The notes: generated from the sequence alone by a model not told the origin. DNA of 64,000 nt from Shewanella sp. KX20019 (GCF_016757755.1 NZ_CP068437.1:496001-560000), one strand, 5' to 3'. Numbered from the stretch's first letter, positions 1-9,689 are shown. Translations and numbers: made by a program.

Positions 1-12
1 TGGAGCAGTAAA

Positions 13-525
13 TTACCAAACCACTTCAGTAATCGCATTTTCAGATTCACCAATAAGGGTTTTTACTACATTATTGTCAGCATCTAACAATATCAGCCTT
101 GGTATACCTATATTAGCAAACTGGTTATAGATACTTCTATCGGTATCAGCAACAAGGGTAAAGTTGAGCTCATACTCTGCCGCAAACTTCTCTAGTGCAG
201 GGTTATTCTCCTCCCTGCCAACTCCTATTATGTCGATATTCGGGCTCAAATAAATGTCTGATGCCGTTAGGTGTTTGATGGTGCGTTGTGAGTCATGACA
301 CCAGGTGGCAAACAGTATGATTAGCTTGTTGTTACGCGATTGACTCAGATCAATGCTGTTTCCTTGGATATCAACAAACTGGGTGACTGGCACTTTATCG
401 CCCGTTTTTACGTAGGTTAAGTATGTTGTCTCTTTTTGAGCTGTAGTACTGTGTTCGGTATTGTTTGCACAGCCTGCTGTGGTCAATATAAGCAAGCTGG
501 CTAGAATAAGTGTCAGAGATCTCAT
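13..525 (-). CDS. Thioredoxin-like (TlpA/AhpC-fold) lipoprotein
   Basis: Predicted envelope lipoprotein with a thioredoxin fold. The start at 525 gives a short lipoprotein signal with the lipobox TAGC (Cys19), so I prefer it to an upstream in-frame start at 549. After about 45 residues of linker comes a redoxin-like domain: a strand, then FATWCHDS where thiol reductases have WCxxC, and later a TlpA-like motif with IPRLILLDAD near the C-terminus (cis-Pro region). The second cysteine of the CxxC pair is Ser (CHDS), so a classical disulfide reductase cycle is not expected. It may work with a single cysteine (isomerase- or peroxidase-like) or have only a structural role. It lies downstream of, and on the same strand as, the signal peptidase gene, about 160 bp apart. 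Fold confident, function not. Confidence 0.75.
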   Translation of the reverse strand: MRSLTLILASLLILTTAGCANNTEHSTTAQKETTYLTYVKTGDKVPVTQFVDIQGNSIDLSQSRNNKLIILFATWCHDSQRTIKHLTASDIYLSPNIDIIGVGREENNPALEKFAAEYELNFTLVADTDRSIYNQFANIGIPRLILLDADNNVVKTLIGESENAITEVVW

Positions 526-687
526 AGGGTGTCCATTGATATAATACAATGGCTATAAAGTAGCAAAGCCTAGGGCAATTGTATAAGTGTTGTTATCGCT
601 AACTTGAAACAGCTTATTACGTGAGTGTTGCTTAAAGGCGCATACTCAATTTTGAGCAAGCACCTTATTTGCAATGGAACTGCACGA

Positions 688-1356
688 CTATAAAGGGTGC
701 AAGAAGCGCTCTTGTCTTGGGAGGTAGTAGTTCTCGTAATTAGCCGAAAATACCACTGTTTGTGAACGGCCAACAATTTCGGCTCGTGGCACAAAGCCTA
801 TCATTCTCGAATCCGCACTGTGATCGCGATTATCACCAAGTACCAAATAATGGTCTGCTGGGACGGTAATGGGACCAAAACTAGACTGACGAGTAATAAT
901 ACCTTGCCCTGATATTCCTGCTAGTTTTACCTGATGGTTCAAGCCTAACAGATTCTCAACTCGGATCTCAGAAGCGTCCTTTTTCTGTGAAGATGCATCG
1001 CTGTACTGCAAAGTTTTACCATTAATCGATAATACATTATCACGCATTGATATTATGTCACTGGGAAGGCCTATCACTCGTTTGACTAATTTTTTGTCGC
1101 TGGCCATTGAATCAAAAATCACGATATCACCGCGTTGCGGATCCGCAAGCTTAGCAATGGATATATGGGTAAATGGAATGCGAAGGTCATAAGCCATTTT
1201 ATTAACCAACAAACGATCACCTTCGACGATCGTGGGTTTCATCGAACCGGTGGGCACGCTATTCCAATCGGCAACGGCGCTTCTAAAAACCAGCATGAGT
1301 GACACAAACAAAATGAGAGAGCGATTCTGTTTCAGCAGAGTTAATAATCTTGTCAT
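688..1356 (-). CDS. lepB: Signal peptidase I (LepB-like, short form)
   Basis: Membrane-bound serine protease that removes Sec/Tat signal peptides on the periplasmic side. A single N-terminal membrane segment (about residues 12-28) is followed directly by the catalytic box PTGSMKPTI, with Ser38 as nucleophile. The general-base lysine lies in LVKRVIG (Lys92), and the C-terminal box GDNRDHSADSR is intact. At 222 aa it is shorter than the main two-TM LepB of enterobacteria, so it is probably a second, smaller signal peptidase. It is not in the usual lepA-lepB-rnc context, which supports the paralogue reading. ATG start at 1356. Confidence 0.9.
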   Translation of the reverse strand: MTRLLTLLKQNRSLILFVSLMLVFRSAVADWNSVPTGSMKPTIVEGDRLLVNKMAYDLRIPFTHISIAKLADPQRGDIVIFDSMASDKKLVKRVIGLPSDIISMRDNVLSINGKTLQYSDASSQKKDASEIRVENLLGLNHQVKLAGISGQGIITRQSSFGPITVPADHYLVLGDNRDHSADSRMIGFVPRAEIVGRSQTVVFSANYENYYLPRQERFLHPL

Positions 1357-1590
1357 ACAATAGTTCCTTTATTGATATTGGTGTTTCTACTTCAATTTGA
1401 GACATTGTTGCTGTGCAATGATTCATATATTAGCTAGAGATAAAGGTAAGCAAATATGAATTGCGAATACTTCGGCGGGAAATTTGTGACTTTTACCTGC
1501 TGTTTTGCTGGATAATCCAGCAAAGAAACGGTTTTATTACAGAAAATGCATCAAATGGTCTATTTGTTGCCCAGTTGAACAAATATAGGC

Positions 1591-1619
1591 TTTACATTCT
1601 AACTCGATATCCCTATTAT
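1591..1619 (+). promoter_or_regulatory. Sigma70-type promoter of tRNA-Ser
   Basis: A -35 hexamer TTTACA at 1591-1596 and a -10 hexamer TATTAT at 1614-1619 are separated by 17 bp. The first base of the mature tRNA follows 11 bp after the -10 element. Spacing and position are as expected for a strong stable-RNA promoter. Confidence 0.6.
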
Positions 1620-1630
1620 TCACGGCGTTC

Positions 1631-1721
1631 GGAGAGATGGCAGAGTGGTCGAATGCACCGGTCTTGAAAACCGGCATGGGTTTGTAGCCCATCTAGGGTT
1701 CAAATCCCTATCTCTCCGCCA
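1631..1721 (+). tRNA. tRNA-Ser (anticodon UGA)
   Basis: The 91-nt gene has a 7-bp acceptor stem GGAGAGA pairing with TCTCTCC, discriminator G and an encoded CCA (1719-1721). The anticodon loop CTTGAAA carries TGA, flanked by the stem ACCGG/CCGGC. A long variable arm (ATGGG...CCCAT) marks it as class II, and the T-arm AGGGTTCAAATCCCT is canonical. It decodes UCN serine codons, mainly UCA. It is followed at once by a strong rho-independent terminator and then by degraded duplicates of its own 3' end (see the repeat entry). Confidence 0.97.
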
Positions 1722-1983
1722 CATTAGAAAAGCCCGCTATTATATAGCGGGCTTTTTGCTTTTTGTATTTTAAATAATTGAGTCGAACCCTAGGGTTCCT
1801 AATGTTTAAAGTCAGCTATCTCTCTGCCACATTAAGAGAAGCCCGATATCGAAAGATATCGGGCTTTTTGCTTTTTGTATTTTAAATAGTTGAGTCGAAC
1901 CCTAAGGGTTCCTAATGTTTAAAGTCAGCTACCTCTGCGGCATATTAAGACGAAGCCCTTTGCAGGGATGCTAAGGGCTTTTT
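1711..1983 (+). repeat. Tandem degraded copies of tRNA-Ser 3' end plus terminator
   Basis: Three successive units have the same plan: a tRNA 3'-end-like stretch, a short spacer, and a GC hairpin with a T run. Unit 1 is the real tRNA end and its terminator. Unit 2 begins with TCTCTCTGCCACATTA at 1819 and has its own hairpin at 1840-1869. Unit 3 begins near 1931 with CCTCTGCGGCATATTA and has a hairpin at 1953-1983. The linking sequence (from the T run through a palindrome GAACCCTAGGGTTC to GTTTAAAGTCAGCTA) recurs almost unchanged at a 112-bp offset (1751 versus 1863). Each hairpin uses different stem bases but keeps pairing, so they may remain functional terminators. The bodies of the duplicated tRNAs are missing, so this is a relic of tandem tRNA genes or of integration events at the tRNA 3' end. 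Confidence 0.75.
1731..1757 (+). terminator. Rho-independent terminator of tRNA-Ser
   Basis: A perfect 10-bp stem (AGCCCGCTAT / ATAGCGGGCT) with a 3-nt loop is followed by five T residues, 9 nt after the encoded CCA. Confidence 0.9.
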
Positions 1984-2036
1984 CGTATGTGAGCGGTAAG
2001 GTAATAGCGTTAAGGTTTCAGCTGATCTTATCAATA

Positions 2037-3128
2037 TTAGTTTGTGTCTTTATAGGTTTCAGCAATTTGGTAGAACTTATCGACCACCTTAACAAAGCTG
2101 TCCACCATCAGTGGGTCGAAATGAGAGCCTCTGCCTTCGTTGATGATATCAACGGCATTTTGATGGCTGAATGCATCTTTATAAATCCGCTTACTAATCA
2201 AGGCATCATAAACATCGGCAATCGCCATCAAGCGAGCGGATACTGGTGTCTGTTCACCCACTAGGCCTTCGGGGTAACCACTACCATCCCATTTTTCATG
2301 GTGATAATAGGCAATCTCCTTGGCAAAAATAAGAAAGTTATCAGCAATGTTTATCGACCCTTCAGCCGCTGATATTGCATCACGACCATAAGTGGTGTGA
2401 AGTTTCATCTCTTCAAACTCTGCAGCAGTCAGTTTACCTGGCTTTAGCAAAATACGGTCTGCAACGCCAACCTTACCAATATCGTGTAACGGCGCGGATT
2501 TAAACAATGCAGTGATAATATCAGGCTGTAAATATGCTTTATATTTATCAGTGGTGGCTAACTCTTCGGCGAGGATTTTTACATAACGTTGAGTCCGCCT
2601 AATATGGTTACCCGTGTCAGCGTCCCTTGATTCAGCCAGCGCCCCCATCGCAACCATCGTGACATCTTGTAGCTCATTGAGCTGAATAGTACGCTGTAAC
2701 ACTCGCTCTTCTAACACCTCATTTTGCTTTTCCAATAACTCTCTTGAAGCTTTAAGCAGAAGGTGGTTTCTTACCCGTACTTTCAAAATAGATGGGCTAA
2801 TGGGTTTGGTTATATAGTCAACCGCGCCAAGCGCTAACCCCTTGGCTTCATCCTCTTCTTGGGACTTTGCGGTTAAGAAAATAATAGGGATATCACGGGT
2901 CGCTTCATCGGCTTTGAGACGCTTGCATACTTCATAACCGTCCATGCCTGGCATCATAACATCAAGTAATATCAGGTCTGGTTTGCGCTTATTAATGATC
3001 TTTAATGCCACCTCACCACTCAGTGCTGCTTGCACTAGGTAGTCATCAAATAGAACACCTTTAACGACTTCGATGTTAGTCACAGTGTCATCTACTGTAA
3101 GAATGATGGATCTATTTTCTTCTGACAT
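2037..3128 (-). CDS. Response regulator with HD-GYP c-di-GMP phosphodiesterase domain
   Basis: Cytoplasmic two-component output protein. The receiver domain (about residues 1-125) has acidic residues near VDD and the phospho-acceptor Asp in LILLDVMMPGMDG. A coiled-coil linker (about 130-150) leads to an HD-GYP domain (about 165-340) with the metal-binding HDIGK, the signature HHEKWDGSGYP and the downstream DVYDAL. All key residues are present, so it should hydrolyse cyclic di-GMP when phosphorylated. It starts 29 bp after the end of the large hybrid kinase gene on the same strand, which makes that kinase its likely partner. ATG start at 3128. Confidence 0.93.
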   Translation of the reverse strand: MSEENRSIILTVDDTVTNIEVVKGVLFDDYLVQAALSGEVALKIINKRKPDLILLDVMMPGMDGYEVCKRLKADEATRDIPIIFLTAKSQEEDEAKGLALGAVDYITKPISPSILKVRVRNHLLLKASRELLEKQNEVLEERVLQRTIQLNELQDVTMVAMGALAESRDADTGNHIRRTQRYVKILAEELATTDKYKAYLQPDIITALFKSAPLHDIGKVGVADRILLKPGKLTAAEFEEMKLHTTYGRDAISAAEGSINIADNFLIFAKEIAYYHHEKWDGSGYPEGLVGEQTPVSARLMAIADVYDALISKRIYKDAFSHQNAVDIINEGRGSHFDPLMVDSFVKVVDKFYQIAETYKDTN

Positions 3129-3157
3129 AGCTCTATCCCTTAGCGTTACAGAAAATA

Positions 3158-6100
3158 CTATTTTGACTCTAATAGCTTCGATTTAATTAAGGCTAATTGA
3201 GCCTCGCCGTCCTCAAAGTTATACCGACTTAGACTATTAGATAGTTCCTCTAAATCCCTGGCCACTTTGGCTTCTAGATCGAACTCGAATAAGTCATTGA
3301 CGCTGTCAGCAGCGGCAGAGTCAAACATCTCGATTTTGCTTGATATGGCGTCTAACAGTGTCATTAATTCTACCGAAGTGATCGGCTTGCCGTTAGGTAC
3401 GGCCTGTATTTTCTGTTGTACGGTATCAATAAATAGCGGTAATAGCGTGTCGGCAGTATCAAAATCATAGCTCTCTAGCGCGTTGAGGATCTTACTAACA
3501 GCAGTCTCACTGGGGTCCAGTTGGGCTAACTCAATGATGCTGTCGAATGTCTCTGCCACGGCTGTATCATAGTTAGCAAGTTGCTCTTTTAGGGTCTCAA
3601 TAAACTGCTCAAACTGGGCTGTATCAATGGTGATTTCAGACTTGCTTTGTTGAACATTCTCAAGCTTGTTTGTAGCCAGAGCATGACTAATCGCTGTAAT
3701 CATCTGTTGCAGTAGTTGCTCTGATTCTGTCAGCAGAGATGCTATCTCTTCATTATGCTCATCAGCTTGAGCTGATTTTAACTGCTTGCCTAGCAACAAC
3801 TCTAATGCTTCGGTGGGCGGCACCAAATAGTTGGCGCCAATGCTACCTGCAATACCTTTTAGGGTATGAGATACTAAAATGGCTGTTTGTAGATCATTTC
3901 GCTGCAGTGCTTCGCGCACCCGTACTATTGAGTCGGCCTCATCGTTAACAACACGAGTGAGTGTTTTTTTATAGATTTTCAGGTTGCCAGCCATTCTTGC
4001 GATCGCCGTCTTAGTATCAAACCCTTCAATATCAAATGCTTTATTTACAGCGCCATTTCTAGTGTTTAGGGCGATGACCTTTTCATTAATACTTACCCAA
4101 TGGGCGAGGGTTCGAAATACTTGTTGTGGATCGATCGGCTTTCGCAAGTGGTCATTCATTCCCGCTGCAATACACTTTTCTTTATCGCCGCTCATGGCAT
4201 TTGCGGTCATGGCAATAATGGGCAAGTCGATATTTTTGGCGTCTTTTCTAATGACTCGTGTTGCCTCGTATCCATCCATAATAGGCATCTGCATATCCAT
4301 CAACACGGCGTCAAATTTTTCACCTGCGACTCTTTCTACCGCTTCGGCACCATTCCAAGCGGAAGAGACTTTTAGCCCCGCTAGCGTAAGTAGTTCAATA
4401 GCGACCTCTTGATTTATCTCGTTATCTTCCACTAATAAAATGTGTGCTCCTGAGATGTGTTCTGTAGTTGAAAAATCAAGCTTCCCGTCATGAATCTGGC
4501 TCTGTGGAACGCTTTTATTATTCATCACTTTTAAGACGGTATCGAGTAACGTCGATATGCTTACAGGTTTAGTCAAGCTGCTATCTAGTTTGATATTTTT
4601 AGCTTGCTGAAGCATGTCATCTCGGTCGTAAGCCGTCATGATGACAAACTTAGGTGGGGTTTTAAGTTGGTCGCTATCGGTGATGGCTTGCCCTAACTCT
4701 AATCCATTCATGTTAGGCATCTTCCAATCACTGATCACTAACTTATATGGATTACCCGCTAGTTCGGCTTGAATCAGTTTTTCTAAGGCCTCTTGGCCTG
4801 AAGCGGCTAGATCGGGTGAAAAATCTAGGCTCTCAGTGAGAGTAAACAGGATCTCACGTGCTGCCAGGCTATCGTCGACGATAAGTACCGGCAGCCCTTT
4901 AAGGTTTCTTGTATGATAATCGACCTTTTCATTCGATGTCGTTGATACGCCGAACCGCGCCGTAAAATTAAAAGTGCTGCCTTTGCCGTAGTCACTTTCA
5001 ACCCAAATATGACCATTCATCATCTCTGTTAAGGTCTTACTGATTGTTAGGCCAAGACCAGTACCGCCATATTTACGTGTAGTAGATGCATCAGCTTGGC
5101 TAAATGACTTAAACAAACGACCCAATTGTGCTTCAGTCATGCCAATGCCGGTATCTTTTACAGAGAATTGGACCACAACCTCTTTAGCCACAGTTTCCAA
5201 CAATGCTGCTTTAATGATGATCTCACCACTATCAGTAAACTTAATCGCATTATTAGCCAAGTTAATCAGTATTTGCCCTAAACGGAGCGGATCTCCCACT
5301 AAATTAACCGGCAGCTCAGGAGCAATATCGATCAACAGTTCAATCTCTTTTTGCTGACTCTTTTGTGCAATGATATGCACTAGATTATCGATGGAGTCGT
5401 TAAGGTTGAAATCGATATGTTCGAGATCCAATTTTCCCGCTTCAATCTTGGAGAAATCCAAAATGTCATTGATGATGCCCAGCAATAGTTCTGCTGAAGT
5501 CTGAATTTTGCCTACATAACCCGCTTGTTTGCGGTTGAGCTCGGTTTGCATAGCCAAGTAACTCATGCCAATGATGGCATTCATTGGAGTGCGGATCTCA
5601 TGGCTCATATTAGCGAGGAAATCACTCTTAGCCTTGGTCGCTTCTTCCGCTTTTTGTTTCGCTGCATTAAGCTCGCGTTCGGCTTCTTTGCGCAATGTCG
5701 CGTCGCGGACGATAGCGGTGTACATCACCTCTTGCTCTAATCGATTTTCGTTCACAGCCACTTCAATTTCGAGTACATTGCCGTCTTTGCAGTGTCCTTG
5801 CAGCTCTAATAATAGGTTGTCGGCATGGCTGTTTTCCATTGCCTTGCTGTATTGCTCATTAAAGGGGATATCCATCAATGCTGTAATGCTTGTTTGCAGC
5901 AGTTGATTCTTTTTATAGCCAAAAATAGACTCTGCTGAGGGGCTAAACTCTTGGATCAAGCCATGATCATTAACAACAATAATACCATCTGAGGCGTTAT
6001 CTATGATTGCTCGGGTGCGTTGCATACTGACTTGCAGCTCTTGGGTTCGTTCTTTGACTAACACTTCAAGTTCTGAGCGTGATCTCACTAGCGCACGGGT

Positions 6101-8626
6101 GGCACGCGTTCCAATACGAAGGGTAAAGAGGGTGCTGCCGAGTAGTAGAATTAACGACAGGGTCAATAGCGACCAAATGGAATACTTAAATGTGTTGAGT
6201 AAAGCAAATGACTCGTCAATATCGACTTCTGCAACCAAGCCTACACCCAGTAAATCATCCCATACCCAACTGCCAGCGACCTCGACACCTCTATAATCGC
6301 GATAACCGGATAGGTTATAGCCTGACCTTTTATCGGCAATTTGTTTTGCCATATAGGTTAATGGCCATGCAGGGTCAGCAGGTTGAGGGTTGTCGAGTAA
6401 GTTTTTTCCGGGATCGGCAATGCGCAAATTAAGGGAAGATTTTTGATATTCCTCAATTAAATCTATCTGTCTTAGATCATCCTCAAAGCGTACATTTGAC
6501 AGTAGCAGCCCAGCACTATCAAGTGCATAAGTTTCACCACTATGGCCTATAAAGCCCGCCGATAATATGGTTGAGAATGTCCCGTCAAATCTGACGCGTT
6601 TGGTTAGAATAGCAATGACCTGATGGTATTTATTGATGATAGGTGCAGCAAAAAACATAGTGGGCGGCTTGTTATCTTTATTGCCATGCTCTAAGCCATC
6701 AAAATAGACATCTGAGCGGATCGGAGGGACAAAAACGCTATTGCCAGCTAATACTCTTTCTAATAGATCTGGCCTTTGCTGATGAATCAGATTGATATCA
6801 CCAATATTGGAATCTCTTCGTGAAGCGATGCTTATTTTGTCTACTGAGATAACGAAAAAACCGTACGTTGGTTCTTTGCCTTGGCTTTCTTCAAAGAACT
6901 CTCTGAGTTGGGATTGTAGCGGTGAATTCATTAAGGAATCATGATCTCTAGGAACCAGTAATAGCTGCTCGACTAAATTGATCAGCTTATGATTTTCCCC
7001 AGCCCTTTCTAATAGGGCTAACTCGGAATCGACCCAAGTAGATACTCTTTCGTGAGTCGATGTTAGTAGCGTATTGAGGTTGTACTCTAAGGCGTTTTTG
7101 CTCTGTTTTTCGGCATAACGCGTCACTATATTTGCCGCTATAACCAAAAATACCGTTAGTACAATTAAGCCAATAAATATTGAACGTTTAAGCTTATCCG
7201 AAGCGAACATTTTGGCTAAGCTTTTATCGTTAGCTCTCAATACAGTTGACGTGATGATTGTTGCTAAGATTAAAAGTACAGCAACAATCCCAATGACAAG
7301 CCACATAGAACTGACAAAGTTCGTTGATCTACTATTGGTTATTTTACTTTTTGTGGGTTTTAGCCAGTCATCTCTGGTGAGAATTAAATCTCTTAATCTC
7401 AGAGAATCTAGTCCCTTTTGCAGAATACTGGCTAATAAAGGATGATCTATGTGTGAAAATAGATGTAGTGTTGATGGGGAAACAACATCCTCATTGATCG
7501 GTCTCAGTTGATGTATGTTATGACGAGACATCCAATCATCAACTACCGTCGATGCATCTATTAATGCATCAGCTTCTCCGTCCAGAACTAATTGAATGGC
7601 TTCATTAATACCGCTGGTTTCAATTATGCGAACATTGGGGTAAATAGCTTTAATCTTCTTGATGGTGGTATAGCTTTTGGCTACGGCGACTTTGCTTTCA
7701 CTTAGGTCTGCACTCGTCTTAAACTCAGTCCGATCTCGCCTCACAAAAAATAGATCTCTTACTAAAAAATAGGGAGTAGAGTAGTGCCCAAACTCTTTGC
7801 GCTCTTCAGTGACGTAGGCGTGGGGAATTACATCAATCTCACCCTTTTTGAACTGCGATAGCAGGTTGGCCCAACTGTCTTTAACTAGTTCAACCTTTAG
7901 ACCCGTTTTATTGACAATTTGACTAACGATCTCTCCAGCTAAGCCGCCGATGGAGTCGTCATCATTGACAAATAACATCGGCGGCCAGTGTTCGATACCG
8001 ATACGAACGCTATTATTTTCAATCCATGATTTTTCTTCATCGCTCAAAATGAGTGTATTGCTCTGTCCGTTTAGACCTGATTCGATGGTTGCACGTTCTT
8101 CAATTTTGCTCGCAAGCGCTAACAATAGCGCCATATAGCGGCTTTTATAGTACTGATACTCATCACTGTTGATGATGTTAATACCTTCAGAGTTATAGCC
8201 ATCAGCAACAAGCTCTATCACACTCTTTTCAAGCTTAATCAAAGACGCATTTGATAGCTGGAGCTCGGCGATTATCTCTTTGTCTTCTATAGACTGACTC
8301 GATATCAAGATCTCGATTAAGGCGTTGAGTTTGGGTTCAAAATTCTGGTACCGCTCTAGCCATTTAGCGTCAGCTGAGAATGCATAACTTTGCACCGACG
8401 ATGTTAGGACCTCGTCGAAATATTTAAGCTCAATTACGATATTCCTGACTTGAGATTTGGTTAATTGTGGCGCATCTAGAGTGGTTATTTTTGAGGGGGG
8501 CGTATCTGCTATAACATCGGTATTTGCGGTGGCTGGAAAGAGAGCTGTGAGCATGAAAAGAAACAGCAAACGGTTGACCGCTTTCCCCATCGTCCCTTGA
8601 GATAAGGCAAGTAAAAAGTTTGACAT
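3158..8626 (-). CDS. Giant hybrid sensor histidine kinase (SBP3 - Cache - PAS - HK - REC - REC - Hpt)
   Basis: Inner-membrane phosphorelay kinase of about 1822 aa. Order of parts: signal/TM segment, a helical periplasmic stretch, a family-3 solute-binding domain (about 200-430, with IEHWPPMLF and an EIVSQIV helix as in BvgS/EvgS-like kinases), two close TM segments (about 440-500), a second periplasmic sensor of Cache type (about 520-800), another TM, PAS (about 870-990), HisKA with SHEIRTP (His near 1010), HATPase_c with NAIKF, DTGIGM and GTGLGL, two receivers (Asp in ISDWKMP near 1300 and in LMDMQMP near 1447), and Hpt with SHTLKGIAG (His near 1588). A further acidic helical tail follows. 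The ATG at 8626 is preferred to a TTG six bases upstream. The relay His-Asp-His-Asp can end on the HD-GYP protein encoded next. Two different extracytoplasmic sensor domains in one chain are uncommon. Confidence 0.92.
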   Translation of the reverse strand: MSNFLLALSQGTMGKAVNRLLFLFMLTALFPATANTDVIADTPPSKITTLDAPQLTKSQVRNIVIELKYFDEVLTSSVQSYAFSADAKWLERYQNFEPKLNALIEILISSQSIEDKEIIAELQLSNASLIKLEKSVIELVADGYNSEGINIINSDEYQYYKSRYMALLLALASKIEERATIESGLNGQSNTLILSDEEKSWIENNSVRIGIEHWPPMLFVNDDDSIGGLAGEIVSQIVNKTGLKVELVKDSWANLLSQFKKGEIDVIPHAYVTEERKEFGHYSTPYFLVRDLFFVRRDRTEFKTSADLSESKVAVAKSYTTIKKIKAIYPNVRIIETSGINEAIQLVLDGEADALIDASTVVDDWMSRHNIHQLRPINEDVVSPSTLHLFSHIDHPLLASILQKGLDSLRLRDLILTRDDWLKPTKSKITNSRSTNFVSSMWLVIGIVAVLLILATIITSTVLRANDKSLAKMFASDKLKRSIFIGLIVLTVFLVIAANIVTRYAEKQSKNALEYNLNTLLTSTHERVSTWVDSELALLERAGENHKLINLVEQLLLVPRDHDSLMNSPLQSQLREFFEESQGKEPTYGFFVISVDKISIASRRDSNIGDINLIHQQRPDLLERVLAGNSVFVPPIRSDVYFDGLEHGNKDNKPPTMFFAAPIINKYHQVIAILTKRVRFDGTFSTILSAGFIGHSGETYALDSAGLLLSNVRFEDDLRQIDLIEEYQKSSLNLRIADPGKNLLDNPQPADPAWPLTYMAKQIADKRSGYNLSGYRDYRGVEVAGSWVWDDLLGVGLVAEVDIDESFALLNTFKYSIWSLLTLSLILLLGSTLFTLRIGTRATRALVRSRSELEVLVKERTQELQVSMQRTRAIIDNASDGIIVVNDHGLIQEFSPSAESIFGYKKNQLLQTSITALMDIPFNEQYSKAMENSHADNLLLELQGHCKDGNVLEIEVAVNENRLEQEVMYTAIVRDATLRKEAERELNAAKQKAEEATKAKSDFLANMSHEIRTPMNAIIGMSYLAMQTELNRKQAGYVGKIQTSAELLLGIINDILDFSKIEAGKLDLEHIDFNLNDSIDNLVHIIAQKSQQKEIELLIDIAPELPVNLVGDPLRLGQILINLANNAIKFTDSGEIIIKAALLETVAKEVVVQFSVKDTGIGMTEAQLGRLFKSFSQADASTTRKYGGTGLGLTISKTLTEMMNGHIWVESDYGKGSTFNFTARFGVSTTSNEKVDYHTRNLKGLPVLIVDDSLAAREILFTLTESLDFSPDLAASGQEALEKLIQAELAGNPYKLVISDWKMPNMNGLELGQAITDSDQLKTPPKFVIMTAYDRDDMLQQAKNIKLDSSLTKPVSISTLLDTVLKVMNNKSVPQSQIHDGKLDFSTTEHISGAHILLVEDNEINQEVAIELLTLAGLKVSSAWNGAEAVERVAGEKFDAVLMDMQMPIMDGYEATRVIRKDAKNIDLPIIAMTANAMSGDKEKCIAAGMNDHLRKPIDPQQVFRTLAHWVSINEKVIALNTRNGAVNKAFDIEGFDTKTAIARMAGNLKIYKKTLTRVVNDEADSIVRVREALQRNDLQTAILVSHTLKGIAGSIGANYLVPPTEALELLLGKQLKSAQADEHNEEIASLLTESEQLLQQMITAISHALATNKLENVQQSKSEITIDTAQFEQFIETLKEQLANYDTAVAETFDSIIELAQLDPSETAVSKILNALESYDFDTADTLLPLFIDTVQQKIQAVPNGKPITSVELMTLLDAISSKIEMFDSAAADSVNDLFEFDLEAKVARDLEELSNSLSRYNFEDGEAQLALIKSKLLESK

Positions 8627-8918
8627 AGGCAATACCCGATAAAGTACTTACTAACGAAAAAAGTCTCATTAAACAATGTTCAATCGACAAATGCTATTTA
8701 AAAAGCCTATAGACTAATAAACATAAATGCACAATATTATCAACAACTAGTTAACAGTTGTTGGTGGTTATTTTTGCGGAATTTAATCGTTGAAAAGGCT
8801 GTTCTATGATTAATTTTAGCAAACTAGAGGGGGGGCGTTTGGCTGATCGGTATCGGTATTAACAAGCTAAGCCCTCAACGATAGCTGTCCACTAAGGGCT
8901 GTTTGAAGAGGTTAATGT

Positions 8919-9488
8919 CTATTTTAATGCAAAATAGATATCGGTAATCAACTCACTTTCAGGCACTTCCGGAAACAGGTTGATGTATTGAAAAAAGAGC
9001 GGGAAATCATTCAGAGTTTCGCCGCTATTAGGTAGCCAGTCTCGATAGAACTGATAGATTTTGTCATCCATCTGTTGGTGCGAGCCAAAATGACGGATCT
9101 TGGCAAAGCGGCCACCAGGAATAACTTTAGTGATAACGCCATGGTCATTGGGTTGCACTTTTTGTGCTACTTCGCCACAGATATCAAAGTGAAACTGTTC
9201 AGCAGGGACTGCGTTTGGGTCATTGTATGGCACGCCAATAGATTGGCTGCTGGCTACAGGAGACTCTTGGGTTGCTTTACGCCAAGCAATGAACTCTTGG
9301 ATTGAGTTATTCAGTGTGTACGGGGCGCCATGGTGTTCTAATACCGCGACCATGGTCGTTGTTCTGGTGGTTAGCTCTACGTTCACAGTATCATTCCTCG
9401 TTAGGTTCACTTTCTCATACTCACTACTCCACAGCTGCCAATTCGGTGTGAGGCGAAATTGAGATGCCGTGTAGCAAATAGTCTCCAA
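8919..9488 (-). pseudogene. AraC/Rob-type regulator remnant with GyrI-like effector-binding domain
   Basis: Residues from about 38 to the end form a GyrI-like (SOUL/AraC effector-binding) small-molecule domain, with typical pieces such as IPGGRFAKIRHFGSH and the YRDWLPNSGE segment. The first 26 residues (FRLTPNWQLWSSEYEKV in part) look like the last helix and linker of an AraC DNA-binding domain (the usual FGxTPxxWR motif). No complete HTH can be read upstream in this frame, and the only upstream start is a TTG at 9488. The most economical reading is a gene that has lost its two HTH motifs. It could still be expressed from an internal start as a stand-alone binding protein. An inverted repeat at 8867-8902 just downstream may be its terminator. 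Confidence 0.6.
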
Positions 9489-9689
9489 CGTGAATATTTA
9501 TATAGTGTATAAAATGCTCTTAGAGTGGACATTTTTAGTGATAGATGTAACCTGAAGTGCACTTGTATGCAGTAGAGTAGCATTTTTATACCATTCAATA
9601 GTGATAAACAGGATGGTGTATATGCTATTAATTTAAACTGCACCAGTCCCTCGTTTAATTATCAATTCAAGCAGGATGACGACGAACTT

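Noticed and set aside
570..794. 74-codon minus-strand frame
   Set aside because: Overlaps the end of the signal peptidase gene in another frame; no ribosome site or recognisable content.
1751..1983. CRISPR-like array downstream of tRNA-Ser
   Set aside because: Only two to three units, with terminator hairpins and tRNA 3' remnants rather than short repeats with unique spacers.
1968..2264. 98-codon plus-strand frame
   Set aside because: Antisense to the C-terminus of the HD-GYP regulator gene; starts inside the third terminator hairpin.
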